Part shown: positions 1-7,924 of the stretch, piece by piece
Numbering within the stretch: the first letter of the stretch is position 1
Layout of the letters: each line of letters starts with the position of its first letter
From: JAEUOS01 sp965279115
Lineage (GTDB): Bacteria; Pseudomonadota; Gammaproteobacteria; Burkholderiales; JAEUOS01
DNA: 64,000 bases
Reading direction: 5' to 3'
Assembly: GCA_965279115.1 (NCBI GenBank)
Contig: OZ257137.1
Span: 5,456,001 to 5,520,000, forward strand
Notes under the pieces: model-generated
Seen by the model: only the letters and a program-made list of their open reading frames with translations
Told to the model about the DNA's origin: nothing
Databases searched by the model: none
Made by a program: the position numbers and the translations under genes

Positions 1-1
1 G

Positions 2-73
2 GCGGCGCATGCGAAAGTGCTCGAGGCGATTGCCAGGGAGTCGCGCGGCGCGCCGGTCTGGAACGCAAGCTGA
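2..73 (+). CDS. 3' end of a protein gene cut by the window edge
   Basis: An open frame runs from the window edge to a TGA at 71-73 and encodes 23 residues ending PVWNAS. The segment is rich in Ala, Glu and Arg, which fits the end of an alpha-helical protein, but it is too short to assign a family. No terminator is obvious directly after the stop. It is called coding only because the frame is open from base 2 and codon use matches its neighbours; it could be chance. Confidence 0.3.
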   Translation, partial: AAHAKVLEAIARESRGAPVWNAS

Positions 74-248
74 GCGGCCCGTCAGGGATGCTCTGCCCGA
101 TTCGCAACCGGGCAGGAAAAGCGTCCCCACGTCAACCGCGCGCGGGGGCCGGCCGTTAGTGAGGGGCTACAATCGATGGATTGGGCGGAACCGGCAAGGG
201 GTTGATGAGGCTCCGGTTCTTCAAGGGTAAATTTACTGGAGGAAAGCA

Positions 249-854
249 ATGAACAACAAAATCGCAATTCGCAGCATCGCAGCGCTGATCCTGGCCGCGA
301 CCGGGGGCATCGCCATGGCGGGCAACATCAGCGGCCTCAAGGTCGAGCCGGCGAACGCGCAAGTGGGCGCGCAAATCAAGGTCACGGTGACCGGCGAGGA
401 CGAGGGCATTTGCGGCCTGCGCGTCGAATACGGCAATGGCGATGTCGATGTCACCAAGATGAGCAAGGACAAGGACAACTTCCCGCGCAGCTTCAACAAG
501 TCGTACAACAAGGCCGGCACCTACACCATCATCGCCAAGGGCGGCCGTGATGGCTCCGCATTTGGCTGTACCGGTGAAGCCAAGGCCCAGGTCGTGATTG
601 CCGAGGCACCCAAGCCCGCCGCCGCACCCGCTGCCGCTGCAGCGCCCGCCGCCGCGCCTGCCTGCCCGGAAGGTTATGCGCTCAATGCCAAGTCGGTGAA
701 CAAGAAGACCGGCGCATTCACCTGCGCGGCCAAGAAGGACGCCAAGAAGCCCGAGAAGGCGCTTGAGTGCCCGGCAGGCACCGAGTACTACGCCACCAAC
801 GCGAAGGCCACCACCGTCGGTTGCCGGGTTGCGAAGGCGCCGGCCAAGAAGTAA
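249..854 (+). CDS. exported protein with Ig/PKD-like domain, unknown function
   Basis: A 201-residue protein. It begins with a signal peptide (NNK, then IAIRSIAALILAATGGIAMA, cleavage near AMA-GN). Residues about 26-120 look like an Ig/PKD-type beta-sandwich: a YGNGD turn and an SYNKAGTYTI strand are typical of such folds. An Ala/Pro linker (about 120-140) follows, then a Lys-rich tail with several cysteines (ACPEG, FTCAAK, LECPAG, VGCRV) that may form disulfides in the periplasm. A strong ribosome site (GGAGGA, 238-243) sets the start. A strong intrinsic terminator lies 54 bases after the stop. The family is not recognised; a periplasmic or surface structural role is an inference. Confidence 0.75.
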   Translation: MNNKIAIRSIAALILAATGGIAMAGNISGLKVEPANAQVGAQIKVTVTGEDEGICGLRVEYGNGDVDVTKMSKDKDNFPRSFNKSYNKAGTYTIIAKGGRDGSAFGCTGEAKAQVVIAEAPKPAAAPAAAAAPAAAPACPEGYALNAKSVNKKTGAFTCAAKKDAKKPEKALECPAGTEYYATNAKATTVGCRVAKAPAKK

Positions 855-875
855 GCCGCGCCAGGCGATGGATAC

Positions 876-1640
876 ATGTCGTTCGCGGTAGCAGCGACAG
901 CGTGTCAACAGGGCACCCGCAAGGGTGCCCTGTGTTTTTTGTTCGCCTGCGTCATGTTGGCCACCGGCTCGGTGCGCGCGCAGGACGGCTCGCAGGTGGC
1001 GGATGTGATGGCGGCTTTCTCGCATGGTTCGATCGACTCCGTTGCGCGCGCCGAAGCGGCGCTTGCGCTTGTCGATCGCGAGCGGATCGCGCAGGAAGCC
1101 CGCTATGCGCAGGCCCGCAAGCTCTGCTACGAGAAATTCCTGGCCGAGCAGTGCCTGAGCGAGGCGCGCCTGGAAAACATCCGTGTGACATCGCGCATCC
1201 GTGACGTCGAGCTTGAAGCCAAGTCGGTCAAGCGCAGCGCCGAGCTGCGCGAGCTTGACCAGGCGCGCGACGCGCGCAATCGGGAAGCGCAAGCCGAGGC
1301 CGCGCGTCGGCGGGAGAAGGGCGGGGAGGAGGGCGTGCGCAGGCAGGCCGAGCGTGACGCCAGTGCGGCCGAACGCATCAGGAAGGATGGTGCGGACGAG
1401 GCCGCCAGCCGCGCGGCGCGCGCCCGTGAGGTCCGCGAGCGCGCCGCCGCGCGTGCCCAGGCGCGTGAGCGCAAGGAGCAAGAGGCGCGTGAGGGCGCAG
1501 CCGGGCGCGCCGAGCGAGCGCGCCGCCATGACGAGATGGTGCGCGAGACCCTGGAGCGCGCCGAACGACGCGCGCGAGCCGAGGAAAAGAAGGCGGCCGA
1601 CAAGCGCGCGGCCGCCGCGCAGACACCGGCAGGACGCTGA
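876..1640 (+). CDS. exported Arg/Ala/Glu-rich coiled-coil protein, unknown function
   Basis: A 254-residue frame. With the ATG at 876 the N-terminus reads as a signal peptide (TRKGALCFLFACVMLATG, cleavage near VRA-QD). The mature part, from about residue 75 on, is almost entirely charged helix with Arg, Ala and Glu heptads, so a long coiled coil is likely. Odd point: the terminator of the upstream gene sits inside the codons for residues 11-22. A start after the terminator (TTG 939 or ATG 954) would leave a signal peptide too short to work well, so the ATG at 876 is preferred. The gene would then need terminator read-through. No family is recognised. Confidence 0.6.
   Translation: MSFAVAATACQQGTRKGALCFLFACVMLATGSVRAQDGSQVADVMAAFSHGSIDSVARAEAALALVDRERIAQEARYAQARKLCYEKFLAEQCLSEARLENIRVTSRIRDVELEAKSVKRSAELRELDQARDARNREAQAEAARRREKGGEEGVRRQAERDASAAERIRKDGADEAASRAARAREVRERAAARAQARERKEQEAREGAAGRAERARRHDEMVRETLERAERRARAEEKKAADKRAAAAQTPAGR
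908..940 (+). terminator. strong intrinsic terminator inside the 5' part of the next reading frame
   Basis: An 11-bp perfect stem (908-918 with 923-933) closes a GCAA tetraloop and is followed by G and six T (935-940). This is a textbook Rho-independent terminator for the gene ending at 854. It lies inside the apparent signal-peptide coding part of the reading frame that begins at 876. Confidence 0.85.
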
Positions 1641-1682
1641 CGCAGCGGCGCATCAGCGCGGCGCATGTGGCGCATCAAAGCA

Positions 1683-1708
1683 AACGGCCCGCGTTCGCGG
1701 GCCGTTTT
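1683..1708. terminator. bidirectional intrinsic terminator between convergent genes
   Basis: A 10-bp stem (1683-1692 with 1697-1706) with loop GTTC is flanked by AAA on the left and TTTT on the right. It lies between the plus gene ending at 1640 and the minus gene ending at 1729 and can serve both. Confidence 0.75.
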
Positions 1709-1728
1709 CATCGGAAATTCGCAAGCGC

Positions 1729-2115
1729 TCAGACGTTGCGCATGTAGGCGTCGACGCATTCCTGGCGCGGATTGCGTTCGGCCACCGGGGGCGGCGCGCC
1801 TTTGCGTGCCTTGCGGGCTTTCTTGGCGGCGGGGGCGGACAGGTCGCTGCACGCGATTTCAGCGTGCTTGCGGATGGTGCAAATGTTTTCCCAGGGGTCC
1901 TGGACCGGTTCACAGCCCATTGTCGCGGCGCCGGCGGAGCGGCGTTTGCGTGGAACGGGGCGCGCGGGCTTTGAATCCGCCATGGCGGCTGCAGCGGGTA
2001 CCGGCGCGGCGGTTGCTGCGGCGGCCTGCGACTGCGCGGATGCGGGCAGTGCCCAGGTGCCGATGGCGAGTACCACGGCAAGCGACAGGCGATGCTGGAT
2101 CTTGCTGGTTTTCAT
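1729..2115 (-). CDS. small exported Ala/Lys-rich protein, unknown function
   Basis: A 128-residue protein with a clear signal peptide (LSLAVVLAIGTWALPASA, cleavage before QSQ). An Ala/Pro-rich low-complexity stretch follows, then a short domain with three cysteines (GCEPV, NICTI, IACSD) and a fourth in RQECVDAYM. Even cysteine number and export suggest disulfides in the periplasm. An AGGAG ribosome site lies about 9 bases before the ATG. A strong bidirectional terminator follows the stop. No family recognised. Confidence 0.7.
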   Translation of the reverse strand: MKTSKIQHRLSLAVVLAIGTWALPASAQSQAAAATAAPVPAAAAMADSKPARPVPRKRRSAGAATMGCEPVQDPWENICTIRKHAEIACSDLSAPAAKKARKARKGAPPPVAERNPRQECVDAYMRNV

Positions 2116-2234
2116 TGCTCTGGCTCCTTGCGGTTTGCCGCATGCGGCATGGGTTGCTCACCGAAACTTGACGTGGCTTCTTCCGGCACTTAAGTCAGGA
2201 TGTCAAGATCATCACGCAACTCATTGTACATGCT

Positions 2235-3125
2235 TTATTTTTTGCCGAAAAGCTTGCCGAATATGCCGGCCTTTTCCGGCTTGGATTCGATCACCTCGGG
2301 CTCGGGCGCAGGTGCCGGCGGAGGCTTGGCGACCGGCTTGGGCGGCGGCGGAGGCGCGGGTGGCTTCGGCTTGGCATCCTCGAAATAGGTCAGCTTGATG
2401 ATCGCCAGCGAGCAGTTGTCGCCGCGGCCGTTCGCACGCTCGCGTGCCAGTTCGATCAATTGCTCGGAGGCAGTGCGAGGCGGGCAACTGGCGAGGATCG
2501 CACCCAGCTCGATGTCGCTGAAGTAAGCCCAGATGCCATCGCTGCACAGGAGGAACGTGTCGTCGGGCAACAGCTTTTCGGTACCGCCGAAATCGATGTG
2601 CGGCGACGTGGTCGAACCCAGGCAATGCACCAGGAGGTTCTTGTTGGGATGGGTTTCCATCTGCTCTTCGGTGATGCGACCTTCCCGGAAGAGCTGTTCC
2701 ACGTATGAATGGTCGCGCGTGCGGGTGACGAGTGGCTGACCGCGGAAATGGTAAAGACGGCTGTCGCCGGTATGCGCCCAGTCCGCACGGTCCTTCTGCA
2801 ACAACATGGCCACCACCGTGCTGTGCGGTTCCTGTTCGCTCGTGTAGGACGACAGCGTGATGATGGTGTGCGATTCGTTGACGATCGCGGTGAGCAGCTT
2901 CTGCGGCGAATCCTCGCGCGTGCTGAAGTTCTCGAACACCTGCTGCGCGGTCGAGATCACCTGCTGTGCGGCCATGGCGCCGCCGGTGTGGCCGCCCATG
3001 CCGTCGGCCACGACCGCCAGCAACACCCCCGGCTCGCGCTTGCTCGGGATGATGATCAGGCGGTCTTGTTGCTCGGTACGGTCGCCGATGTGCTGGCCGG
3101 TGCCGGCCTCGATACGAATGGGCAT
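2235..3125 (-). CDS. PP2C-family serine/threonine protein phosphatase
   Basis: A 296-residue protein of the PP2C (PPM) family, metal-dependent phosphatases acting on phospho-Ser/Thr. The family motifs appear in order: EQQDRL near the N-terminus, VVADGMGGHTGG (metal-binding Asp and Gly pair), AHTGDSRLY, LLCSDGIW and the final GRGDNCSLAI with its metal-binding Asp. The catalytic domain covers about residues 8-235. The last 50 residues are a Pro/Lys-rich tail (PPAPPPPPKP) ending KLFGKK, probably a flexible interaction segment. No kinase partner is next to it. It is divergent from the YdcH-like gene at 3253. Family assignment is firm, target unknown. Confidence 0.9.
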   Translation of the reverse strand: MPIRIEAGTGQHIGDRTEQQDRLIIIPSKREPGVLLAVVADGMGGHTGGAMAAQQVISTAQQVFENFSTREDSPQKLLTAIVNESHTIITLSSYTSEQEPHSTVVAMLLQKDRADWAHTGDSRLYHFRGQPLVTRTRDHSYVEQLFREGRITEEQMETHPNKNLLVHCLGSTTSPHIDFGGTEKLLPDDTFLLCSDGIWAYFSDIELGAILASCPPRTASEQLIELARERANGRGDNCSLAIIKLTYFEDAKPKPPAPPPPPKPVAKPPPAPAPEPEVIESKPEKAGIFGKLFGKK

Positions 3126-3252
3126 GGCTGGGGATTATAGCTCGCGCCCCGCGGGGGCGAGCACCGATTTGCGCCACAAACCAGCCGTGTTTCGTCATAC
3201 GTGGCGTGTATTATCGGGGCCATATTGCACAAGCGACGGAGGGGCGCGGCGA

Positions 3253-3462
3253 ATGCTCACGGCAGAGGACATCGAGGTCATCCAGGGACGCATCATCGAA
3301 TTGCAGGTCGAGCACCGTGACCTCGACCTCGCGATCGAGGAACTGAGCGCCAAGGCCGGGCGCGACGAACTGCTCCTGCGGCGCATGAAAAAGCGCAAGT
3401 TGCAGCTGAAGGACACCATCACGCTGTTGCAGATGCGCCTGATCCCCGACATTCCCGCCTGA
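3253..3462 (+). CDS. YdcH/DUF465-like small helical protein
   Basis: A 69-residue all-helical protein starting MLTAEDIEVIQGRI. Size, charge and the C-terminal pattern RRMKKRKLQLKDTITLLQ resemble the YdcH (DUF465) family, small cytosolic helical hairpins of unknown function whose last helix has the LKxxI pattern. The ATG at 3253 is preferred over longer upstream starts because it follows a purine-rich stretch (GGAGGGG) and gives the usual family length. The secretin-domain gene begins 17 bases after the stop, so they may be co-transcribed. Confidence 0.75.
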   Translation: MLTAEDIEVIQGRIIELQVEHRDLDLAIEELSAKAGRDELLLRRMKKRKLQLKDTITLLQMRLIPDIPA

Positions 3463-3479
3463 GCCCCGGCCAAGCCCGC

Positions 3480-4277
3480 ATGCGACAAATCCTTACCGCG
3501 ATCCTGCTGCTCCTGGCCGCAGCCTCCTCGTACGCGCAGGCGCTGGAAATCATCGAGCTGCGCAACCGGCCGGCAGAGCAGATCCTGCCGGTGATACAGC
3601 CGCTCCTGGGCAAGGAAGGCACGGCCAGCGGCAGCGGCTTCCAGCTCATCGTGCGCACCAGCCCGGCGAACCTGGCGCAGGTCCGCCAGGTGGTGGCAAG
3701 CCTCGACCGGGCGCCGCGCCAGCTGTTGATCCATGTGCGCCAGACCTTCGGCGCCGCCGGTGCCGCCAGCGGTGTGGGCGGGCAGGTGATCCTGTCGCCC
3801 GGCGACAGCAGCGCGCGTGCGAACCTGTGGAACAACAGCGGAACCGCGCAGGACAACGTGGCCCAGCAGGTGCGCGTGCTCGAAGGCAACCAGGCCTACA
3901 TCAACACCGGCACCAGCACACTGGTGACGCAGCGCACCGTCACACGCACCGTGGGCGGCAGCGTCATCCAGGAGTCGGTGGTACCACGCGACTACAACAC
4001 TGGCTTCTACGTTACCCCGCGGGTCAATGGCCAGACCGTGTTCCTCGACATCGGCGCGCAACGGGATACGCCGCTGGGTACGGGCGCCGGCATGGGGCAG
4101 CGCGCCGCCAGTGTCAACCGAGTGGTTTCCACCGTGAGCGGCAGGCTTGGCGAATGGATAGAGCTGGGGGGCGTCAACCTCGCGCAATCGGCCGAAACCT
4201 CCGGTGTGCTGGCGCGCTCTTCTGACGCCGGCTCGCAGGAGCGGCGCGTGCTGGTGCGTGTCGAGGAAGTGAGATAA
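3480..4277 (+). CDS. secretin N-domain (NolW-like) exported protein
   Basis: A 265-residue protein with a signal peptide (ILTAILLLLAAASSYAQA). Residues about 22-85 form a secretin N1/N2-type domain: EIIELRNRPAEQILPVIQPL and VRQVVASLDRAPRQLLIHV follow the pattern of the short secretin/NolW domain. Residues 85-265 resemble the start of a secretin core (PRDYNTGFYVTPRVNG) but the protein stops well before the length of a full type II/IV secretin, so it is unlikely to form a gated pore alone. It lies one base before pgsA. A role as a periplasmic ring or pilotin-like part of a secretion or pilus system is an inference; no such genes lie nearby. Confidence 0.75.
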   Translation: MRQILTAILLLLAAASSYAQALEIIELRNRPAEQILPVIQPLLGKEGTASGSGFQLIVRTSPANLAQVRQVVASLDRAPRQLLIHVRQTFGAAGAASGVGGQVILSPGDSSARANLWNNSGTAQDNVAQQVRVLEGNQAYINTGTSTLVTQRTVTRTVGGSVIQESVVPRDYNTGFYVTPRVNGQTVFLDIGAQRDTPLGTGAGMGQRAASVNRVVSTVSGRLGEWIELGGVNLAQSAETSGVLARSSDAGSQERRVLVRVEEVR

Positions 4278-4278
4278 C

Positions 4279-4857
4279 TTGGCCGATAAGCGCGTCAACA
4301 TACCCAACCTGCTGACCTGGCTGCGGATCCTCCTGATTCCACTGGTGGTGGGCGTGTTCTATACCCCGGATGCCTGGCTCGACGCAACCGACAAAAACCA
4401 GCTGGCCACCTTCATGTTCGTACTCGCCGCGGTGACCGACTGGCTCGACGGCTGGCTGGCGCGCAAGCTCGATCAGCAGTCCGCCTTTGGCGCCTTCCTC
4501 GACCCGGTGGCCGACAAACTCATGGTCACCGCGGCGCTGGTGATCCTGGTGCAACTGGGGCGCTGCGACAGCATCATCGCCCTGGTGATCATCGGGCGCG
4601 AGATCGCCATCTCGGCCCTGCGCGAATGGATGGCCCAGATCGGGCGCGCGCGCAGCGTGGCCGTAAACGCGTTGGGGAAGATCAAGACCATCGCCCAGAT
4701 GATCGCCATTCCGCTGCTCTTGTTTCATGACAACTTCATGGGCCTGTTCGATGCGCGGGTGCTGGGCAAGTGGTGCATCTGGGGCGCGGCCCTGCTGACG
4801 CTGGTGTCGATGGTCTGGTACATCAAGGCCGCCTTCGCGCCGGGCGACGAAAGTTGA
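4279..4857 (+). CDS. pgsA: CDP-diacylglycerol-glycerol-3-phosphate 3-phosphatidyltransferase
   Basis: A 192-residue inner-membrane enzyme that makes phosphatidylglycerol phosphate from CDP-diacylglycerol and glycerol 3-phosphate. The CDP-alcohol phosphotransferase signature D-G-x2-A-R-x8-G-x3-D-x3-D is complete (DWLDGWLARK followed by GAFLDPVADK). Several membrane helices follow. The start is a TTG at 4279, which begins MADKRVNIPNLLTWLR, the normal N-terminus for PgsA. The stop codon lies inside the -35 box of the next promoter. Length is typical of the family. Confidence 0.95.
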   Translation: MADKRVNIPNLLTWLRILLIPLVVGVFYTPDAWLDATDKNQLATFMFVLAAVTDWLDGWLARKLDQQSAFGAFLDPVADKLMVTAALVILVQLGRCDSIIALVIIGREIAISALREWMAQIGRARSVAVNALGKIKTIAQMIAIPLLLFHDNFMGLFDARVLGKWCIWGAALLTLVSMVWYIKAAFAPGDES

Positions 4858-4884
4858 CACGAGCCGGGCGGCTTTTGCTATACT
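4854..4884 (+). promoter_or_regulatory. sigma-70 promoter of tRNA-Gly, overlapping the pgsA stop
   Basis: A perfect -35 box TTGACA (4854-4859) and a -10 box TATACT (4879-4884) preceded by TGC (extended -10). The spacer is 19 bases, longer than usual, which the extended -10 may offset. The pgsA stop codon (4855-4857) is inside the -35 box. The tRNA begins 15 bases after the -10 box. Confidence 0.7.
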
Positions 4885-4898
4885 AGCTTTCTGTCAAG

Positions 4899-4974
4899 GC
4901 GGGAGTAGCTCAGTTGGTAGAGCGCAACCTTGCCAAGGTTGAGGTCGCGAGTTCGAGCCTCGTCTCCCGCTCCA
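4899..4974 (+). tRNA. tRNA-Gly (anticodon GCC)
   Basis: A 76-base cloverleaf. The acceptor arm GCGGGAG pairs with CTCCCGC, and CCA is encoded at 4972-4974. The anticodon loop TTGCCAA sits on a CAACC/GGTTG stem, giving anticodon GCC. The T arm has GTTCGAG. It follows its own strong promoter. Confidence 0.97.
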
Positions 4975-5055
4975 TGGTTCAACAAGGGAAAGTCGCTTCA
5001 TGACTTTCCTTTTTTGTTTGTGCCATGATTGTTAGCGCCACCGTGTGGCACCGGC

Positions 5056-5129
5056 GGCGGAGTAGCAAAATGGTTATGCAGCGGCCTGCAAAGCCGTGTA
5101 CGCCGGTTCGATTCCGGCCTCCGCCTCCA
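5056..5129 (+). tRNA. tRNA-Cys (anticodon GCA)
   Basis: A 74-base cloverleaf. The acceptor arm GGCGGAG pairs with CTCCGCC, and CCA is encoded at 5127-5129. The anticodon loop is CTGCAAA, giving anticodon GCA. The T arm has GGTTCGATTCC. It is 81 bases after tRNA-Gly and probably shares its transcript, as no clear promoter lies between them. Confidence 0.96.
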
Positions 5130-5135
5130 CTTATA

Positions 5136-5204
5136 AGAGGGGTCAGACCCCTTTTCCCAGGGTGTTTCCAGAACTGCTGCAAAAATGGGGTCAGACCCCT
5201 TTTT
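5136..5204. repeat. two copies of a GGGGTCAGACCCC palindrome after the tRNAs
   Basis: The 13-base palindrome GGGGTCAGACCCC occurs at 5139-5151 and again at 5187-5199, each followed by a run of four or five T, the second also preceded by an A run. The copies are 48 bases apart. Either could act as a terminator hairpin of the tRNA transcript. The same orientation and shared flanks also fit a small dispersed palindromic element; that origin is an inference. Confidence 0.7.
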
Positions 5205-5493
5205 GAGCGTGGTTCCACTGCACTATCATGAGCCTTGAAACACGTTCGGCCAACGCGTTGCGCCGGCAAGTTCGCACGGCCTTTCCTTCTTGCCCCACCG
5301 CAAACAGCCGACTCGGTTGAAACACCTGATTAGGCATGGTTTCTGCATTGTTTCGCCTACGCATCCCGGTTTCCCGCAACACGCCTGAAACATCATATGG
5401 GCAAAATGGTTCGTTTCGCGTGGAAAGCTTGTCTGTTCTGCGGCGATTGCGCAGAGGACGGGAAGTGAAGAAATCTTTAAGAATCGTCCGCCA

Positions 5494-5509
5494 TGTGACG
5501 CATGTCACA
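5494..5509. promoter_or_regulatory. perfect Crp/Fnr-class binding site (TGTGA-N6-TCACA)
   Basis: The sequence TGTGACGCATGTCACA matches the symmetric consensus of cAMP receptor proteins in both half-sites. If the TTAAAT at 5561-5566 is the -10 box, its centre lies near -71 from the start of transcription, a spacing used by class I activation. It is 142 bases before the EpsA start codon. Confidence 0.6.
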
Positions 5510-5650
5510 TCGCGGCGCGATTTCACCAACACAGGGCATGCCGGGGCAAGAATCGTTGTGTTAAATAGAGGGATTGCGATTGGCAGGGACCTCCGGCGTG
5601 CAGATGCCGGCAGCGCTGCCGTGCGTGAACGCTGGATTCCGACCAACACA

Positions 5651-6466
5651 ATGCCCCGTTTTTCCTCACTCGCCGACGAGGACCTCAAGCGCTACCTGGG
5701 CCTGGTTGAACAGTCCCTGCGGGTGCGGCGCCACTTCGACCTGCTGCTTTGGCTGCAGGGCGATGTGCAGAGGTTCCTGCCGCACGAGATCATGCTGGCC
5801 GGGTGGGGTGATTTCCGGCTTGGCATGATCGCCCACGACATCGTCTCCGCCCTTCCGGGGGTGCGTACCGCGCGCACCACGGTGGAGTCGGTTTCCCCGC
5901 TGCTGTCAGGCCTTTTCGCGCGCTGGATCGAGTTGGGGCGGGCGCCCTATGTCATCAAGGCCGGCGACAGCGGGTTTCCGGCCGCGCTGGACAGCGCCGC
6001 AGGCGACGGCGTGGCCGGCGAGCTCGGCGTCGCGCTCAAGGCCGCCCGTTCGGCCCTGATACACGGCATTTGCGATGAGCGCGGCCGCCACGACTGCCTG
6101 TACGTGCTGTTCGCACGGGGCGATGTGCACGACGAGCGCGCCCGCAAGGTCATGGACCTGCTGCTGCCCTACCTGGACACCGCCTTGCGCCAGGTACCCC
6201 AGTTGCGCAGCGAGCCCAATGCCGAAGCCGAGGAGGCCGCCGGCGAGCATGCCGACGCCTGCGAACACGGCCTGTCCGACCGTGAAATGGAAATCATGGC
6301 CTGGGTGAAACTGGGCAAGACCAACCAGGAAATCGGCATGATCCTGGACATCAGCGCATTCACGGTGAAAAACCACCTGAAACGCATTTTCAAGAAGCTC
6401 GGGGTGTACAACCGCATGCAGGCTGTGTCACGCTTCGAGACCATGATTTCGAATGTCGCAAACTGA
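5651..6466 (+). CDS. epsA: LuxR-type transcriptional regulator EpsA of the XrtB cluster
   Basis: A 271-residue regulator. The last 65 residues are a LuxR helix-turn-helix (GLSDREMEIMAWV, GKTNQEIGMILDIS, TVKNHLKRIFKKLG). The first 200 residues form the sensing domain found in EpsA proteins next to XrtB-type exopolysaccharide operons. The ATG at 5651 is chosen because it begins the conserved part (MPRFSSLADEDLKRYL); the frame stays open to 5336 but that extension is Arg-rich and spans the Crp-type site. The end overlaps the epsB start by 14 bases. It probably activates the eps genes downstream; the signal is unknown. Confidence 0.88.
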   Translation: MPRFSSLADEDLKRYLGLVEQSLRVRRHFDLLLWLQGDVQRFLPHEIMLAGWGDFRLGMIAHDIVSALPGVRTARTTVESVSPLLSGLFARWIELGRAPYVIKAGDSGFPAALDSAAGDGVAGELGVALKAARSALIHGICDERGRHDCLYVLFARGDVHDERARKVMDLLLPYLDTALRQVPQLRSEPNAEAEEAAGEHADACEHGLSDREMEIMAWVKLGKTNQEIGMILDISAFTVKNHLKRIFKKLGVYNRMQAVSRFETMISNVAN

Positions 6467-7877
6467 GTTCGCCATGCCGACCACGCGCAACACCGCGCGG
6501 CGCGCGCCGGGCCACATCGCCACCGACGACTTTTTGTCCGCCATCGAGGCCATTCTCGACCCGGGCGTGCTGGTGGCCACCCTGTGGGGCCTGGCCTTGT
6601 GGTTCGAAGGTGAACTGGCGCCTGCCTACCTGATCCTGTCGGTGATCGTGTTCTCGATCACCTTTCCCGGCGCCTCGCGTCTGCAGTTTCCGCTGCGCCG
6701 GGTCGTCACCGATGTGCTGTTCGGCTGGGTGTGGATCGCCGCGCTGCTGCTCCTGACCGGTTTTGCCACCCGCTACATCCGCGAATTTTCCGCCGAGGCG
6801 ATCACCGCCTGGCTGTGGCTGGCGCCCACCGCGCAGATCGGCGCGCACCTGGTGCTGCGCATGGCCGCGCCATGGGTGCTCGCATTACAGGGGCCGCCGC
6901 AAAAAGCGGTGATCGTGGGCATGAACGAGCAGGGCCTCGCGCTGGCCGGGCGGATCGGCGCGGCGCGCTACTCGCGTATGCGCCTGGCGGGCTTTTTCGA
7001 CGACCGCGCCCCGGACCGGCTGGACCAGAAGGACGAATATCCGATGCTGGGCAAACTGGCCGACCTGCCGGCCTTTGCACGGGAAAACGGCGTGCACCTG
7101 ATCTACCTGTCTCTGCCGATGGCCTCGCAACCGCGCATTCTGCAGGTGCTGAACGACCTCAAGGACACCACGGCTTCGATCTACTTCGTGCCCGACATGT
7201 TCGTCACCGACCTGATCCAGGGCCGGCCCATGCAGGTGTATGGGATGCCGGTCATTTCGGTGTGCGAAACCCCGTTCCGCGGCGGCAACGGCATTGTCAA
7301 GCGCCTGTCGGATGTGATTCTTTCCATCCTGATATTGATTCTCATCGCCCCGGTGATGCTGGCGGTGGCCATCGCGGTGAAGCTGAGTTCTCCCGGGCCG
7401 GTGATATTCAAGCAGCGCCGCTACGGACTTGATGGCGAGGAAATCTACGTCTACAAGTTCCGCTCCATGCGGGTAACCGAGGACGGCGCGCAGATCACGC
7501 AGGCCAAGCGCAGTGACCCGCGTGTGACCAGGGTGGGGTCATTCTTGCGCCGCACCTCGCTGGACGAACTGCCGCAGTTCGTCAACGTGCTGCAGGGGCG
7601 CATGAGCATCGTCGGCCCGCGCCCGCACGCGGTGGCGCACAACGAGCAATACCGCAAGCTCATCACCGGCTACATGGTGCGCCACAAGGTGAAACCCGGC
7701 ATCACCGGCTGGGCGCAGGTGAATGGCTACCGCGGCGAAACCGAATCGCTGGAAAAAATGCAGGCACGGGTGGACTACGACCTGGATTACCTGCGCAACT
7801 GGTCGCTGCAACTGGACCTGAAAATCATCCTCAAGACGGTGTTGGTGGTATTCAAGGGCGACCCTACCGCATACTGA
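6453..7877 (+). CDS. epsB: polyprenyl-phosphate sugar-1-phosphate transferase (priming enzyme)
   Basis: A 474-residue membrane enzyme that starts the lipid-linked repeat unit by moving a sugar phosphate, likely glucose 1-phosphate, to undecaprenyl phosphate. The N-terminal half has about four membrane helices and a nucleotide-binding-like soluble domain (KAVIVGMNEQGLALAGRIG). The C-terminal bacterial sugar transferase domain has KFRSMRV, LRRTSLDELPQ, MSIVGPRPHAV, KPGITGWAQVNGYRGET and DLDYLRNWSLQLDLKI, the WcaJ/EpsB pattern. It overlaps epsA by 14 bases. It is the only priming transferase visible in the window, so the second export system may depend on it. Confidence 0.92.
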   Translation: MSQTEFAMPTTRNTARRAPGHIATDDFLSAIEAILDPGVLVATLWGLALWFEGELAPAYLILSVIVFSITFPGASRLQFPLRRVVTDVLFGWVWIAALLLLTGFATRYIREFSAEAITAWLWLAPTAQIGAHLVLRMAAPWVLALQGPPQKAVIVGMNEQGLALAGRIGAARYSRMRLAGFFDDRAPDRLDQKDEYPMLGKLADLPAFARENGVHLIYLSLPMASQPRILQVLNDLKDTTASIYFVPDMFVTDLIQGRPMQVYGMPVISVCETPFRGGNGIVKRLSDVILSILILILIAPVMLAVAIAVKLSSPGPVIFKQRRYGLDGEEIYVYKFRSMRVTEDGAQITQAKRSDPRVTRVGSFLRRTSLDELPQFVNVLQGRMSIVGPRPHAVAHNEQYRKLITGYMVRHKVKPGITGWAQVNGYRGETESLEKMQARVDYDLDYLRNWSLQLDLKIILKTVLVVFKGDPTAY

Positions 7878-7924
7878 AGCGGCGCTTCAAATACAACATG
7901 CAAGCCATTGTAAAAATTGAATTA

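Larger units (their letters stand above)
5130..5650 (+). promoter_or_regulatory. 521-base control region upstream of epsA
   Basis: No convincing gene lies here, although a frame in phase with epsA stays open from 5336. The region holds the two palindromes near its start, a Crp-type site at 5494-5509 and a possible -10 box TTAAAT at 5561-5566 without a recognisable -35 box, as expected for an activator-dependent promoter. The remaining sequence is lower in GC than the genes around it. Confidence 0.55.

Noticed and set aside
156..1529. A 457-codon minus-strand frame near the left edge
   Set aside because: It covers two plus-strand genes with good ribosome sites and signal peptides, and its sequence is Arg/Leu/Gly-rich without recognisable domains.
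2136..2149. A perfect palindrome TGCCGCATGCGGCA between two minus-strand genes
   Set aside because: Considered as terminator or operator, but no T-run follows on either strand and it lies just before a ribosome site without a promoter nearby. Left as unexplained.
5336..5650. Extension of the EpsA frame upstream to an ATG at 5336
   Set aside because: The extension is Arg-rich, covers the Crp-type site and the possible -10 box, and goes beyond the usual start of the family. The ATG at 5651 explains the conserved N-terminus.
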